NCBI GenBank assembly: GCA_965279295.1
Contig: CBDIHQ010000012.1
Source of the DNA: Aquabacter sp965279295
GTDB taxonomy: Bacteria > Pseudomonadota > Alphaproteobacteria > Rhizobiales > Xanthobacteraceae
Direction: 5' to 3' (one strand)
Length of the DNA: 64,000 nucleotides
In this document: positions 1-7,430 of the stretch, piece after piece
Position numbering within the stretch: position 1 is the first letter of the stretch
Layout of the letters: every line of letters begins with the position of its first letter
Translations under genes and position numbers: made by a program
Notes under the pieces: model-generated
What the model was told of the DNA's origin: nothing
What the model saw: only the letters and a program-made list of their open reading frames with translations
Database searches by the model: none

Positions 1-57
1 AGAAGCACCCCGACGGCGAAGTTCTTAGCTGAGTCCGTTACCTCCTGAGGGGCGCGG

Positions 58-1155
58 TCAGCCGGCGAAGGCCGGCGTCAGCGCCACGCCCTTCACCTGG
101 GCGTAGACGCCCATGCCTTCGGCAAGGGCGAGCTGCTCCCAGGAGCGGCGCGTGATCCGCGCCAGCAGGTGCTCGCCAGCGCCGTCGGCGCCGAGGCCCA
201 GAACCACCGTCATCTCCTGCTCCCGCAGGGCGGTGGCGGAGAGGATGCGCGCGGGCAGGACGTTCAGGATCGTGCTGGCGGACGGCGGCGCGACGGCCAG
301 GCTGATATCACCCGCCATGACGCTGAGTCGCCGCCGCATGCCGATCTTCTCAGCCGGTGCCGGCACGAGGAAGCGGGCGCCGGGGACCGTCAGCGAGAGC
401 AGCCCGTAGGCGGCATCGTAGCTCTCCACCACGGCGTCGAAGCTCACGCTTGCCTCCCGCGCAGCGGCGAGTGGCAATGCGGGATCGCTCTGAAGTAGGC
501 GCAGCGGTCCGCTGGCGCGCACCCGCCCGGCGTCCATAAGCACCAGATGATCGGCGAGGCGCTCCACCTCCGACATATCGTGGCTGACATAGATGACCGG
601 CAGCGCCAGCGTGGCGTGGAGCCGTTCGAGAAACGGCAGGATTTCATCCTTGGTGTTCCGGTCAAGCGCGGATAGCGGCTCGTCCATCAGCAGCAGGCGC
701 GGCCGGGACAGCAAAGCGCGGCCGACCGCGACGCGCTGGCGCTCGCCGCCGGAGAGATGGCGCGGTGAGCGGTCCAGCAGCGCGGAAAGTCCGAGCAGCG
801 CGGTAATCTCCGCGAAGTCGCTGCCGCCTTCGGCGGCACCGCGCATGCCATAAGCGAGGTTTGCCCGCACCGAGAGGTGGGGAAACAGGCTCGCTTCCTG
901 GAAGACATAGCCCACGGGCCGTTTATGGACCGGCCGGCAATGCGTGCCGTCCTGCCAGACGTCGCCGTCCACGACGCAGATGCCCTCCAGCCGCGTCAGG
1001 CCGGCGATGCAGCGCAGGACCGTCGTCTTCCCGCAGCCGGACGGCCCGAACAGCGCCGTGACACCCCGCGCCGGCACGGTGAAGTCGGCAGCCAGCGAAA
1101 AGCCGCCGAGACGCCCCTTGAACGCAGCCCGGATCGTGGCTTTGTCGCTACTCAT
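58..1155 (-). CDS. modC: Molybdate ABC transporter ATP-binding protein ModC
   Basis: This is the ATPase that powers molybdate import through ModB on the inner face of the cytoplasmic membrane. The 365-aa product has a Walker A motif GPSGCGKT at about residues 37-44, an LSGGERQRVAVG signature near residue 133, a Walker B LLLMDEP and an H-loop SHD. A C-terminal TOBE/Mop-like domain follows, as in other ModC proteins. The ATG at 1155 was chosen because the domain begins there and it lies 10 bp after the modB stop; an in-frame upstream extension would overlap modB. It is the last gene of modE-modA-modB-modC. The first 57 bases of the window, beyond its stop, show nothing recognisable. Confidence 0.95.
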   Translation of the reverse strand: MSSDKATIRAAFKGRLGGFSLAADFTVPARGVTALFGPSGCGKTTVLRCIAGLTRLEGICVVDGDVWQDGTHCRPVHKRPVGYVFQEASLFPHLSVRANLAYGMRGAAEGGSDFAEITALLGLSALLDRSPRHLSGGERQRVAVGRALLSRPRLLLMDEPLSALDRNTKDEILPFLERLHATLALPVIYVSHDMSEVERLADHLVLMDAGRVRASGPLRLLQSDPALPLAAAREASVSFDAVVESYDAAYGLLSLTVPGARFLVPAPAEKIGMRRRLSVMAGDISLAVAPPSASTILNVLPARILSATALREQEMTVVLGLGADGAGEHLLARITRRSWEQLALAEGMGVYAQVKGVALTPAFAG

Positions 1156-1165
1156 TGTTGGTCGC

Positions 1166-1852
1166 TCATGTGCCCGCCCGCGCCGCACGCTTCTCGATCA
1201 GCATCATGGACAGGATGACGCTGAAGGCGAACACCACCATGCCGGCGGCGAGGATGTGGGCTTCGCGCCATTGCGAGGTCTCGACGAAATCGAAAATCGC
1301 TACCGAGAGCACCTTGGTCTCGCCGGGGATGTTTCCCCCGATCATCAGCACCACGCCGAACTCGCCGACGGTGTGTGCGAAGCCGAGCACTGCGCCGGTA
1401 AGGAAGCCGGGGCGGGCAAGCGGCACCGCCACTGTCCAGAACGCCCGGAGCGGCGATGCGCGTAATGTCGCCGCCACCTCCATCGGCCGCTCGCCCATTG
1501 CGTCGAAGGCGTTGCGGATCGGTTGGACGACGAACGGCATGGAATAGATCACCGAGCCGATCACCAACCCCTCGAAGGTGAAGGCGAGGGTCCGCAAGCC
1601 GACAAGCGGGCCGATCAGCCCCCCGAGCGCATTTGGCCCGAGCGCCACCAGAAGATAGAAGCCGAGCACGGTGGGCGGCAGCACGAGGGGCAGGGCGACC
1701 ACGGTCGCCACCCCCTCCTTCCACCAGGCGCGCGAGCGCGACAGCCACCAGGCGATCGGCGTGCCGACCACCAGCATGAGCACCGTGGTGATGGCAGCCA
1801 ATTCCAGCGTGAGTCGGATCGGCTGCCACATATCGGCGAGAAGAAGGTTCAT
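1166..1852 (-). CDS. modB: Molybdate ABC transporter permease ModB
   Basis: This is the inner-membrane permease of the molybdate importer; it would form a homodimer that docks ModA outside and ModC inside. The 228-aa protein has about five hydrophobic segments. A typical binding-protein-dependent-transport EAA loop lies around residues 125-149 (EVAATLRASPLRAF), the contact site for the ATPase. Length and N-terminus match ModB of other proteobacteria. It starts 11 bp after the modA stop and ends 10 bp before modC, so one transcript is likely. Confidence 0.95.
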   Translation of the reverse strand: MNLLLADMWQPIRLTLELAAITTVLMLVVGTPIAWWLSRSRAWWKEGVATVVALPLVLPPTVLGFYLLVALGPNALGGLIGPLVGLRTLAFTFEGLVIGSVIYSMPFVVQPIRNAFDAMGERPMEVAATLRASPLRAFWTVAVPLARPGFLTGAVLGFAHTVGEFGVVLMIGGNIPGETKVLSVAIFDFVETSQWREAHILAAGMVVFAFSVILSMMLIEKRAARAGT

Positions 1853-1863
1853 CCGCCCTCAGC

Positions 1864-2619
1864 TCATGAGCCGAAAGCGTAGCCGAACTTCTCGATGACT
1901 GCGCGGGCTTCGGGACCCTTCAGGAAGGCCATGAACGCCTTGGCCGCTTCATTGTCGGCGCCCTTCTTCAGCAGAACCGCGTCCTGGCGGATGGGGGTGT
2001 AGAGGTCCTGCGGCACCATCCAGCGCGAGCCGGCCGGCACGTTGATGACCTGCGAGAGGGCGACGAAGCCGAGTTCCGCATTGCCGGTGTCCACAAACTG
2101 GAACGCCTGGGCGATGCTGTTGCCCTGGACGATCTTGGGCTGGAGCGTGTCGTAGATCTTCAGCGCCTTGAGCGTCTCGATGGCGGCGGCACCATAGGGG
2201 GCGGCGGTGGGATTGGCGATGGAAAGCTTGGCGAAGGCGCCGGCCTTCAGCGTTTCCTCTCCCTTCACGAAGCCGTCGGTCTTGCTCCACAGCACCAGCT
2301 TGCCGATGGCGTAGGTGAAGCGCGAATCCGCCACGGCCAGGCCGTCTTCAACCAGCTTCTTGGGCCGCTCGTCATCGGCGGACAGCATGATCTGGAACGG
2401 CGCGTCCTGGGTGATCTGGGTGTAGAACTGGCCCGACGCGCCGAAGCTGAGGATCGCCTCGTGCCCGGTCTTGGCCTTGAACGCGGCGGCGATTTCCTTG
2501 GCCGCCTCGGTGAAGTTGGCGGCGACCGCCACATTGGTCTGCGCGGCGGAGGCTTGGCCTGAAACCAGCGCGGCGAAGGCGAGGGCAAGCGCCGTCGCCA
2601 TTAGCTTCATGGTCTTCAT
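1864..2619 (-). CDS. modA: Molybdate-binding periplasmic protein ModA
   Basis: This is the periplasmic solute-binding protein that captures molybdate (and usually tungstate) for ModBC. The 251-aa product begins with a Sec signal peptide (MKTMKLMATALALAFAALVS) that should be cleaved near residue 25 after ASA. The mature protein begins NVAVAANFTEAAKEIA, the conserved ModA opening that contributes oxyanion ligands, and continues with FGASGQFYTQI and the D-x-x-F-Q-I-M-L-S-A-D region typical of the family. It lies 13 bp downstream of modE in the same operon. Confidence 0.95.
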   Translation of the reverse strand: MKTMKLMATALALAFAALVSGQASAAQTNVAVAANFTEAAKEIAAAFKAKTGHEAILSFGASGQFYTQITQDAPFQIMLSADDERPKKLVEDGLAVADSRFTYAIGKLVLWSKTDGFVKGEETLKAGAFAKLSIANPTAAPYGAAAIETLKALKIYDTLQPKIVQGNSIAQAFQFVDTGNAELGFVALSQVINVPAGSRWMVPQDLYTPIRQDAVLLKKGADNEAAKAFMAFLKGPEARAVIEKFGYAFGS

Positions 2620-2632
2620 CTCTGTGGTCCCT

Positions 2633-3424
2633 TCAGTCGATGGCGAGAATGATGTGCGCCGCCTCGATCAGAGCGAAGGCGGGCTTGCCGGGCGCTAGGC
2701 CGAGGGCCTCGGCGCTGTGGGCGGTGATGGTGGCGGCCAGGGTCTTGCCGCCGCCGATGTCCAACACGATCTCGGCGCTGACCGTGCTGGCCTCCACCCG
2801 CTGGATCGTGCCGCGCAGGCAATTGCGCGCGGAAACGCGGGGCGGGATGTCGCCCGGTGCGATCACCACGAACGGGGCCTTCACCAGCACCACGGCCTCG
2901 CGGCCCTCGCACAGCCCGAGTTCGCGCACGCTCTCGCGGGTGACCAGGGCGTGAATGACGGTCTCCTCCGACACCTTCACGGCGACTTCCGCCATCAGGG
3001 CGTCCAGCGTAATGGCGGTGATGGTGCCGCGCAGCGCGTTGCGGGCGCTGGTTTTCATGAGGAATCCAGACATCAGGTTGAGGGGGGATATGCCGGTGCC
3101 GGCCAGGTCCGGCTCCACCGCGCGCATCACCCGGGTCATTTCAGCCTCGAGGCGGCCGAAGGCGCGGATCACCCGCAGGCCGGTCGGCGTCAGGCGCGCG
3201 CCCCCGCCCGCCTTGCCCCCGGCGCGGGTTTCCAGCAGCGGCTGGCCGAACAGGTTCGCCATGGCGTCCAGCGCATCCCACGCGGCCTTGTAGGTGAGGC
3301 CCACCGCCTTGGCGCCGGCGGTGATGCTGCCCTCGCGCGCCACCGCCTCCAGCAGGCGGATGCGCTCCCGCCCCACGGGGGAGAGGCTGTCGCCGCGAAG
3401 GGTGATGAGGGCTTCGATGGTCAC
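2633..3424 (-). CDS. modE: Molybdate-responsive transcriptional regulator ModE
   Basis: This is the molybdate sensor and repressor of molybdate uptake genes. The 263-aa product has an N-terminal LysR-like winged helix (about residues 18-85, with GSITAGAKAVGLTYKAAWDA) and two C-terminal Mop/TOBE domains (about 124-190 and 196-262) that bind molybdate. The start is a GTG; GGAG lies 8 nt upstream on the coding strand. A ModE-type palindrome sits about 18 bp further upstream, so the gene and the modABC genes behind it are probably repressed by its own product when molybdate is plentiful. Confidence 0.93.
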   Translation of the reverse strand: MTIEALITLRGDSLSPVGRERIRLLEAVAREGSITAGAKAVGLTYKAAWDALDAMANLFGQPLLETRAGGKAGGGARLTPTGLRVIRAFGRLEAEMTRVMRAVEPDLAGTGISPLNLMSGFLMKTSARNALRGTITAITLDALMAEVAVKVSEETVIHALVTRESVRELGLCEGREAVVLVKAPFVVIAPGDIPPRVSARNCLRGTIQRVEASTVSAEIVLDIGGGKTLAATITAHSAEALGLAPGKPAFALIEAAHIILAID

Positions 3425-3441
3425 GCGCCAAGCTCCATATT

Positions 3442-3466
3442 CGTCATGTAGCTCGACTATATAACG
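3442..3466. promoter_or_regulatory. Candidate ModE operator (Mo-box)
   Basis: Left arm CGTCATGTA and right arm TATATAACG are separated by 7 bp. The right half matches the known ModE half-site TATATAACG exactly, and the left half differs from the inverted consensus CGTTATATA at two positions. It lies just upstream of the modE GTG, where a repressor of modEABC would be expected. Confidence 0.75.
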
Positions 3467-3579
3467 TGCGCCCCGGCGTGGTGGGAAGCGTAAATCGAGG
3501 GCACATCCACGCCCCCTCCCGCAGCGTCATCGCTTGACGGGGCGCATCGGGGGGAGCATGAGAAACATTCCAAATTTTC

Positions 3580-3597
3580 TGCATACAAGCGCATGCA
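3580..3597. promoter_or_regulatory. Candidate GntR/FCD operator upstream of tcuA
   Basis: A short inverted repeat (TGCAT, 8-bp spacer, ATGCA) includes the core GCATAC. The same core occurs as a larger palindrome in front of tcuB (6000-6025). Placement about 28 bp before the tcuA start and the nearby GntR gene suggest an operator of that regulator; this is inference. Confidence 0.4.
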
Positions 3598-3624
3598 TTG
3601 CGCTTTTGCGTATCGAGGGCGGTC

Positions 3625-5025
3625 ATGATGGCGTCGGAACGCCGGTGGGATGTGCTGGTCATCGGCGGGGGCAACGCCGCCTTGTGCGCGGCCATCAGCG
3701 CGCGCCGAAACGGTGCTTCGGTGCTGGTACTTGAGGCGGCGCCACGCTTTTACCGGGGCGGCAACACGCGCCACACCCGCAACATGCGCTGCGCCCATGA
3801 CCATGCCACCGACACCCTCACCGGCCCCTACACCGAGGATGAGTTCTGGGACGACCTGAAGCGCGTGACCCAGGGCCACACGGACGAGGAGTTGGCGCGG
3901 TTCATGATCGCCAAGTCCAAGGACATGCTGACCTGGATCGCCGAGCAGGGGGTGCGTTTCCAGCCATCGCTCGGCGGTACGCTGAGCCTGGGGCGGACCA
4001 ATTCCTTCTTCCTGGGCGGCGGGCGTTCGATGCTGAACGCGCTCTACCTCACGGCCGAGGGCCTCGGCGTGGAGGTGGAATACGACGCCGAAGTGGTCGA
4101 TCTGGACATCGAGCACGGCATGTTCCTCTCCGCGAAGGTCAAGCGCGGCGAGGGGTTCGAGACCATCCATGCCGGCGCACTGGTGGCGGCGGCTGGCGGG
4201 TTTGAGGCGAACATCGAATGGCTGAAGGAATATTGGGGCCCGCCGGCGGAAAACTTCCTGATCCGCGGGACGCCCTACAACCGCGGCACCATGCTGCGCT
4301 TGCTGCTGGACAAGGGCGTGAAAGAGGTGGGCGACCCCACCCAGTGCCACGCGGTGGCGATCGATGCCCGGGCGCCGAAGTTTGATGGCGGGATCATCAC
4401 CCGCCTCGACTGCGTGGTGTTCGGCATTGTCGTGAACAAGAACGCGGAACGTTTCTACGACGAGGGCGAGGATTTCTGGCCCAAGCGTTACGCCATCTGG
4501 GGGCGCCTGGTGGCGCACCAGCCGGACCAGATTTCGTACATCGTGTTCGACGCCAAGTCGCTCACCTCCTTCATGCCCTCGCTCTACCCGCCCATCACCG
4601 CGTCCACGCTGGGCGAACTGGCGCAGAAGCTCGGGCTGGACGCCGAGAAATTTACCGGGACGGTATCGGACTTCAACGCCGCCATCATTCCCGGCGGCAG
4701 CTTCGACCACACAGTGCTCGACGATTGCCGGACCGAAGGGCTCACCCCGCCCAAGACCCATTGGGCCCGCCCGATCGATACCGCGCCCTTCTATGCCTAT
4801 CCGGTGCGGCCGGGGATCACCTTCACCTATCTCGGCGTGCGGGTGAACAACGAGGCCCGCATGATCATGGCCGACGACCGACCCGCCACCAATATGTTCG
4901 CCGCAGGGGAGATCATGGCGGGCAACGTGCTCGGGCGCGGCTATGCCGCCGGCATCGGCATGACCATCGGTAGCGTGTTCGGCAAATGCGCAGGCGAGGG
5001 AGCCGCTCGCCGTGCGCGCAACTGA
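3625..5025 (+). CDS. tcuA: FAD-dependent tricarballylate dehydrogenase TcuA
   Basis: This is a flavoprotein of the fumarate reductase/succinate dehydrogenase flavoprotein family that oxidises tricarballylate to cis-aconitate, passing electrons to TcuB. The 466-aa protein has the dinucleotide-binding motif VIGGGNAALCAA at residues 12-23, the TcuA/CobZ hallmark GGNTRHTRNMRCAHD, and a C-terminal FAD-closing segment (NMFAAGEIMAGNVLGRGYAAGIGMT, written here only in part as AAGEIMAGNV). I chose ATG 3625 (or 3628) with GAGG about 6 nt upstream rather than the TTG at 3598. It is paired with tcuB at 6057; the regulator gene lies between them on the opposite strand. No TcuC-type transporter is adjacent. 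Confidence 0.9.
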   Translation: MMASERRWDVLVIGGGNAALCAAISARRNGASVLVLEAAPRFYRGGNTRHTRNMRCAHDHATDTLTGPYTEDEFWDDLKRVTQGHTDEELARFMIAKSKDMLTWIAEQGVRFQPSLGGTLSLGRTNSFFLGGGRSMLNALYLTAEGLGVEVEYDAEVVDLDIEHGMFLSAKVKRGEGFETIHAGALVAAAGGFEANIEWLKEYWGPPAENFLIRGTPYNRGTMLRLLLDKGVKEVGDPTQCHAVAIDARAPKFDGGIITRLDCVVFGIVVNKNAERFYDEGEDFWPKRYAIWGRLVAHQPDQISYIVFDAKSLTSFMPSLYPPITASTLGELAQKLGLDAEKFTGTVSDFNAAIIPGGSFDHTVLDDCRTEGLTPPKTHWARPIDTAPFYAYPVRPGITFTYLGVRVNNEARMIMADDRPATNMFAAGEIMAGNVLGRGYAAGIGMTIGSVFGKCAGEGAARRARN

Positions 5026-5050
5026 GGGTGCTTCTGTCGGGCTTGCAATC

Positions 5051-5176
5051 GACTGTTTTTACCTCTCCCCGAGGGGGAGAGGTCGGCTGCGAAGCAGACG
5101 GGTGAGGGGGCTCCTGACGTGCAGAACGGAGAGGGTTGCCCCCCTCACCCCAACCCTCTCCCCGTCGGGGAGAGGG
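5051..5176. repeat. Palindromic repeat family A, copy 1
   Basis: This element of about 125 bp contains two GC-rich hairpins, cctctccccgagggggagag and ccctctccccgtcggggaga, linked by complementary GTGAGGGGG and CCCCCTCAC tracts. Near copies occur at 7266-7392 and 15732-15862. It sits between the convergent ends of tcuA and the GntR gene, where it could fold in both transcripts. Confidence 0.85.
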
Positions 5177-5263
5177 GGCATGGCACCACTGCTGAGCAGT
5201 GCGTTCTTGCGGGAAAGGGGCGGGAGGGGGCAATCGTGTGCGCTCTTGTCCACCCAAAGACCC

Positions 5264-5956
5264 TCACCCCGCCCGCTGCATCAGCTCCAGGCGGGCGGCT
5301 TGGGCGTTGCGGATGTGGATGCGGGCGGCCTGCTCGGCGGCGTCCGGGTCGCGGCGCTCGATGGCGGCGACGATGGCGCCGTGTTCGTCCACCGCAAGAA
5401 GGCCCCGCTCGGGCAGTTCAAACGTCGTGCCCGGCAGCAAGGCGAGGGAATCGCTCAATTCCTCCAGCATCCGCACGACATAACGATTGTGGGCGGCATC
5501 CTGGATCGCCGCGTGGAACTGGCGGTTGAGGCTGGCGAGCCGGGCCGGGTCGCCGGAAGAGCCGGCGAACGCGGCGCCGAGCTGCTTCAGGCTGGCGATC
5601 TCGCTGGGCGCGGCATGCTGGGCGGCGAACCGCGCGGCCGAGCCTTCCAGCACTTCGCGCATGGCGTAAAGTTCGAGGGTCTGCGGGCGCGAGATGGTCG
5701 AGACCACGAGGCCGTGCAGCGTGACCTCCAGCAGACCGCGTGCCTGAAGTCGGGACAGCGCCTCGCGCACCGGCGTCCGGCTCACGCCCAGCGCCCGCGC
5801 CACGGTTTCCTCCCGCATGCGCTCGCCACGTCGCCATGTGCCGACGCGTATGCCGTCGCGCAGGGTCTCGTAGACCCATTGGGCGCGGGAAAGCCCGCTG
5901 TCCGGCGGCATCTGCCGCTCCGCCTCGTTTTCGGCCGTGGTCCGCTCGTCGTTCAC
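5264..5956 (-). CDS. GntR-family (FCD) transcriptional regulator
   Basis: This is a metabolite-responsive DNA-binding regulator. The 230-aa protein has an N-terminal winged helix (about residues 25-90, including ALGVSRTPVREALSRLQARG) and a C-terminal FCD ligand-binding domain (about 100-225). I chose the GTG at 5956 because GGAG lies 7 nt upstream; a TTG at 5983 has poor spacing and an ATG at 5911 lies close to the HTH domain. The gene runs antisense between tcuA and tcuB, and shared GCATAC palindromes precede both. It therefore probably controls tricarballylate catabolism, taking the role the LysR-type TcuR has in Salmonella; that assignment is inference. Confidence 0.85.
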   Translation of the reverse strand: MNDERTTAENEAERQMPPDSGLSRAQWVYETLRDGIRVGTWRRGERMREETVARALGVSRTPVREALSRLQARGLLEVTLHGLVVSTISRPQTLELYAMREVLEGSAARFAAQHAAPSEIASLKQLGAAFAGSSGDPARLASLNRQFHAAIQDAAHNRYVVRMLEELSDSLALLPGTTFELPERGLLAVDEHGAIVAAIERRDPDAAEQAARIHIRNAQAARLELMQRAG

Positions 5957-5999
5957 GGGCCTGCTCCAAGCCGTACTGATCAATGCCTCACTAGAAGCC

Positions 6000-6025
6000 G
6001 CATACGACTGTCTTCAAGCGTATGC
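6000..6025. promoter_or_regulatory. Candidate GntR/FCD operator between gntR and tcuB
   Basis: A perfect 7-bp inverted repeat, GCATACG, 12-bp spacer, CGTATGC, lies between the divergent gntR and tcuB starts. It shares the GCATAC core with the site before tcuA, and it would allow both autoregulation and control of tcuB. Confidence 0.5.
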
Positions 6026-6056
6026 AACAGACCCCTCGTCGAAAGGGAATCCTGAT

Positions 6057-7196
6057 ATGTCCGCGCACTCCGAGGCCCTCGAAGAGGCCGGGCGCCTCAT
6101 GACCGTCTGCAACTCCTGTCGCTATTGCGAAGGGCTGTGCGCGGTCTTCCCCGCCATGGAGATGCGGCGCGCCTTTTCCGATGGCGATCTCAACTATCTC
6201 GCCAATCTCTGCCATTCCTGCGGCGCCTGCTATTACGACTGCCAGTTTTCCCCGCCGCACGAGTTCAACGTCAATGTGCCCCAGACGCTGGCGAAGGTGC
6301 GCAACGACAGCTACGCCGATTATGCTTGGCCGCGCAGCATGGCCGGCACATTCAAGCGCAACGGCCTCGCCATCACGCTGATCGTGGTGGCCTCGGTCGC
6401 CGCGTTCCTGTTCGGCTTCATGGCGCTGAACGATCCCTCAGTGATGTTCGGCGTCCACCGGGGCGAGGGCGCGTTCTACAAAATCATGCCCCATAACGCG
6501 ATGGTGGCACTGTTCGGGACGGTGTTCCTCTATTCCATCTTCGCCCTGTTCATGGGCCTGCGCGCCTTCTGGCGCGACATGGCGGCGGGCGGGCCGCTGG
6601 TGCCGGATACGCTCTCCATCTGGCAGGCGATGAAGGATGCCGGGCAACTGCGCTATCTCGACGGCGGCGGCGTCGGCTGCATGAACGAGGACGAGCGCCC
6701 CACCGACAACCGGCGCCTCTATCATCACATGACGTTCTATGGCTTCGGCCTGTGCTTCGCGGCCACCAGCGTCGCGACGCTCTATGCCTATCTGCTGAAC
6801 CGCCACGCACCCTATCCCTGGTGGGACCTGCCGGTGGTGCTGGGCACGCTGGGCGGCATCGGCCTGCTGATCGGGCCGGCGGGGCTGCTGCTGGCCAAGT
6901 CCAAGCGCGATCCCATCATGATGGACGAGAGCCGCAAGGGCATGGATGTCGCCTTCCTCGCCATGCTGTTCTTCACATCGCTGACGGGCCTTGCACTGCT
7001 GTTCCTGCGGACGACGCCGGCCATGGGCACCATGCTGGCGGTACATCTCGGCTTCGTGTTCGGCTTCTTCCTGACCATGCCCTACGGCAAGTTCGTCCAC
7101 GGCCTCTACCGCTACGCCGCTCTGGTGCGTTACGCCATGGAACGCCACGAAGAGCTTCACGCCGCGAAAGCGGCGGCGGTGGCGAAGGCGGCGTGA
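6057..7196 (+). CDS. tcuB: Tricarballylate utilisation protein TcuB (membrane Fe-S electron carrier)
   Basis: TcuB reoxidises the FADH2 of TcuA and delivers electrons to the membrane pool. The 379-aa protein has two 4Fe-4S motifs near the N-terminus: C18-x2-C21-x2-C24-x3-C28 and C52-x2-C55-x2-C58-x3-C62. The rest is a membrane domain with about six hydrophobic helices and conserved histidines (HH in DNRRLYHHMTF, H in AVHLGFV, H in KFVHGLYR) suitable for haem. ATG 6057 was chosen because the Fe-S domain starts there; the upstream extension overlaps the regulator. The preceding GCATAC palindrome suggests the GntR protein regulates it. Confidence 0.9.
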   Translation: MSAHSEALEEAGRLMTVCNSCRYCEGLCAVFPAMEMRRAFSDGDLNYLANLCHSCGACYYDCQFSPPHEFNVNVPQTLAKVRNDSYADYAWPRSMAGTFKRNGLAITLIVVASVAAFLFGFMALNDPSVMFGVHRGEGAFYKIMPHNAMVALFGTVFLYSIFALFMGLRAFWRDMAAGGPLVPDTLSIWQAMKDAGQLRYLDGGGVGCMNEDERPTDNRRLYHHMTFYGFGLCFAATSVATLYAYLLNRHAPYPWWDLPVVLGTLGGIGLLIGPAGLLLAKSKRDPIMMDESRKGMDVAFLAMLFFTSLTGLALLFLRTTPAMGTMLAVHLGFVFGFFLTMPYGKFVHGLYRYAALVRYAMERHEELHAAKAAAVAKAA

Positions 7197-7265
7197 GGCT
7201 TTAGTTTGCGGGGAGTTAGGGCTGCCGCTTTTCCACTCGGCCCGCTTCTCGCAAAGCCTTGCAGT

Positions 7266-7392
7266 CGGCTGTTTTCACCTCGCCCCGAGGGGGAGAGGTC
7301 GGCTGCGCAGCAGCCGGGTGAGGGGGCTCCGACACCTCAGGATTGATGAGGATTACCCCCTCACCCTAACCCTCTCCCCGTCGGGGAGAGGG
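7266..7392. repeat. Palindromic repeat family A, copy 2
   Basis: This copy has the same two-hairpin architecture as the element at 5051-5176, with small differences such as cctcgccccgagggggagag in the first hairpin. It lies between the convergent ends of tcuB and the aldehyde dehydrogenase gene. Confidence 0.85.
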
Positions 7393-7430
7393 GGTGATTG
7401 CACTTAACGCTTAGACGTAAGCGAACGCTC

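Noticed and set aside
5051..5176. CRISPR array reading of the repeated hairpins
   Set aside because: Copies are dispersed kilobases apart and palindromic, with no regular spacers and no cas genes.
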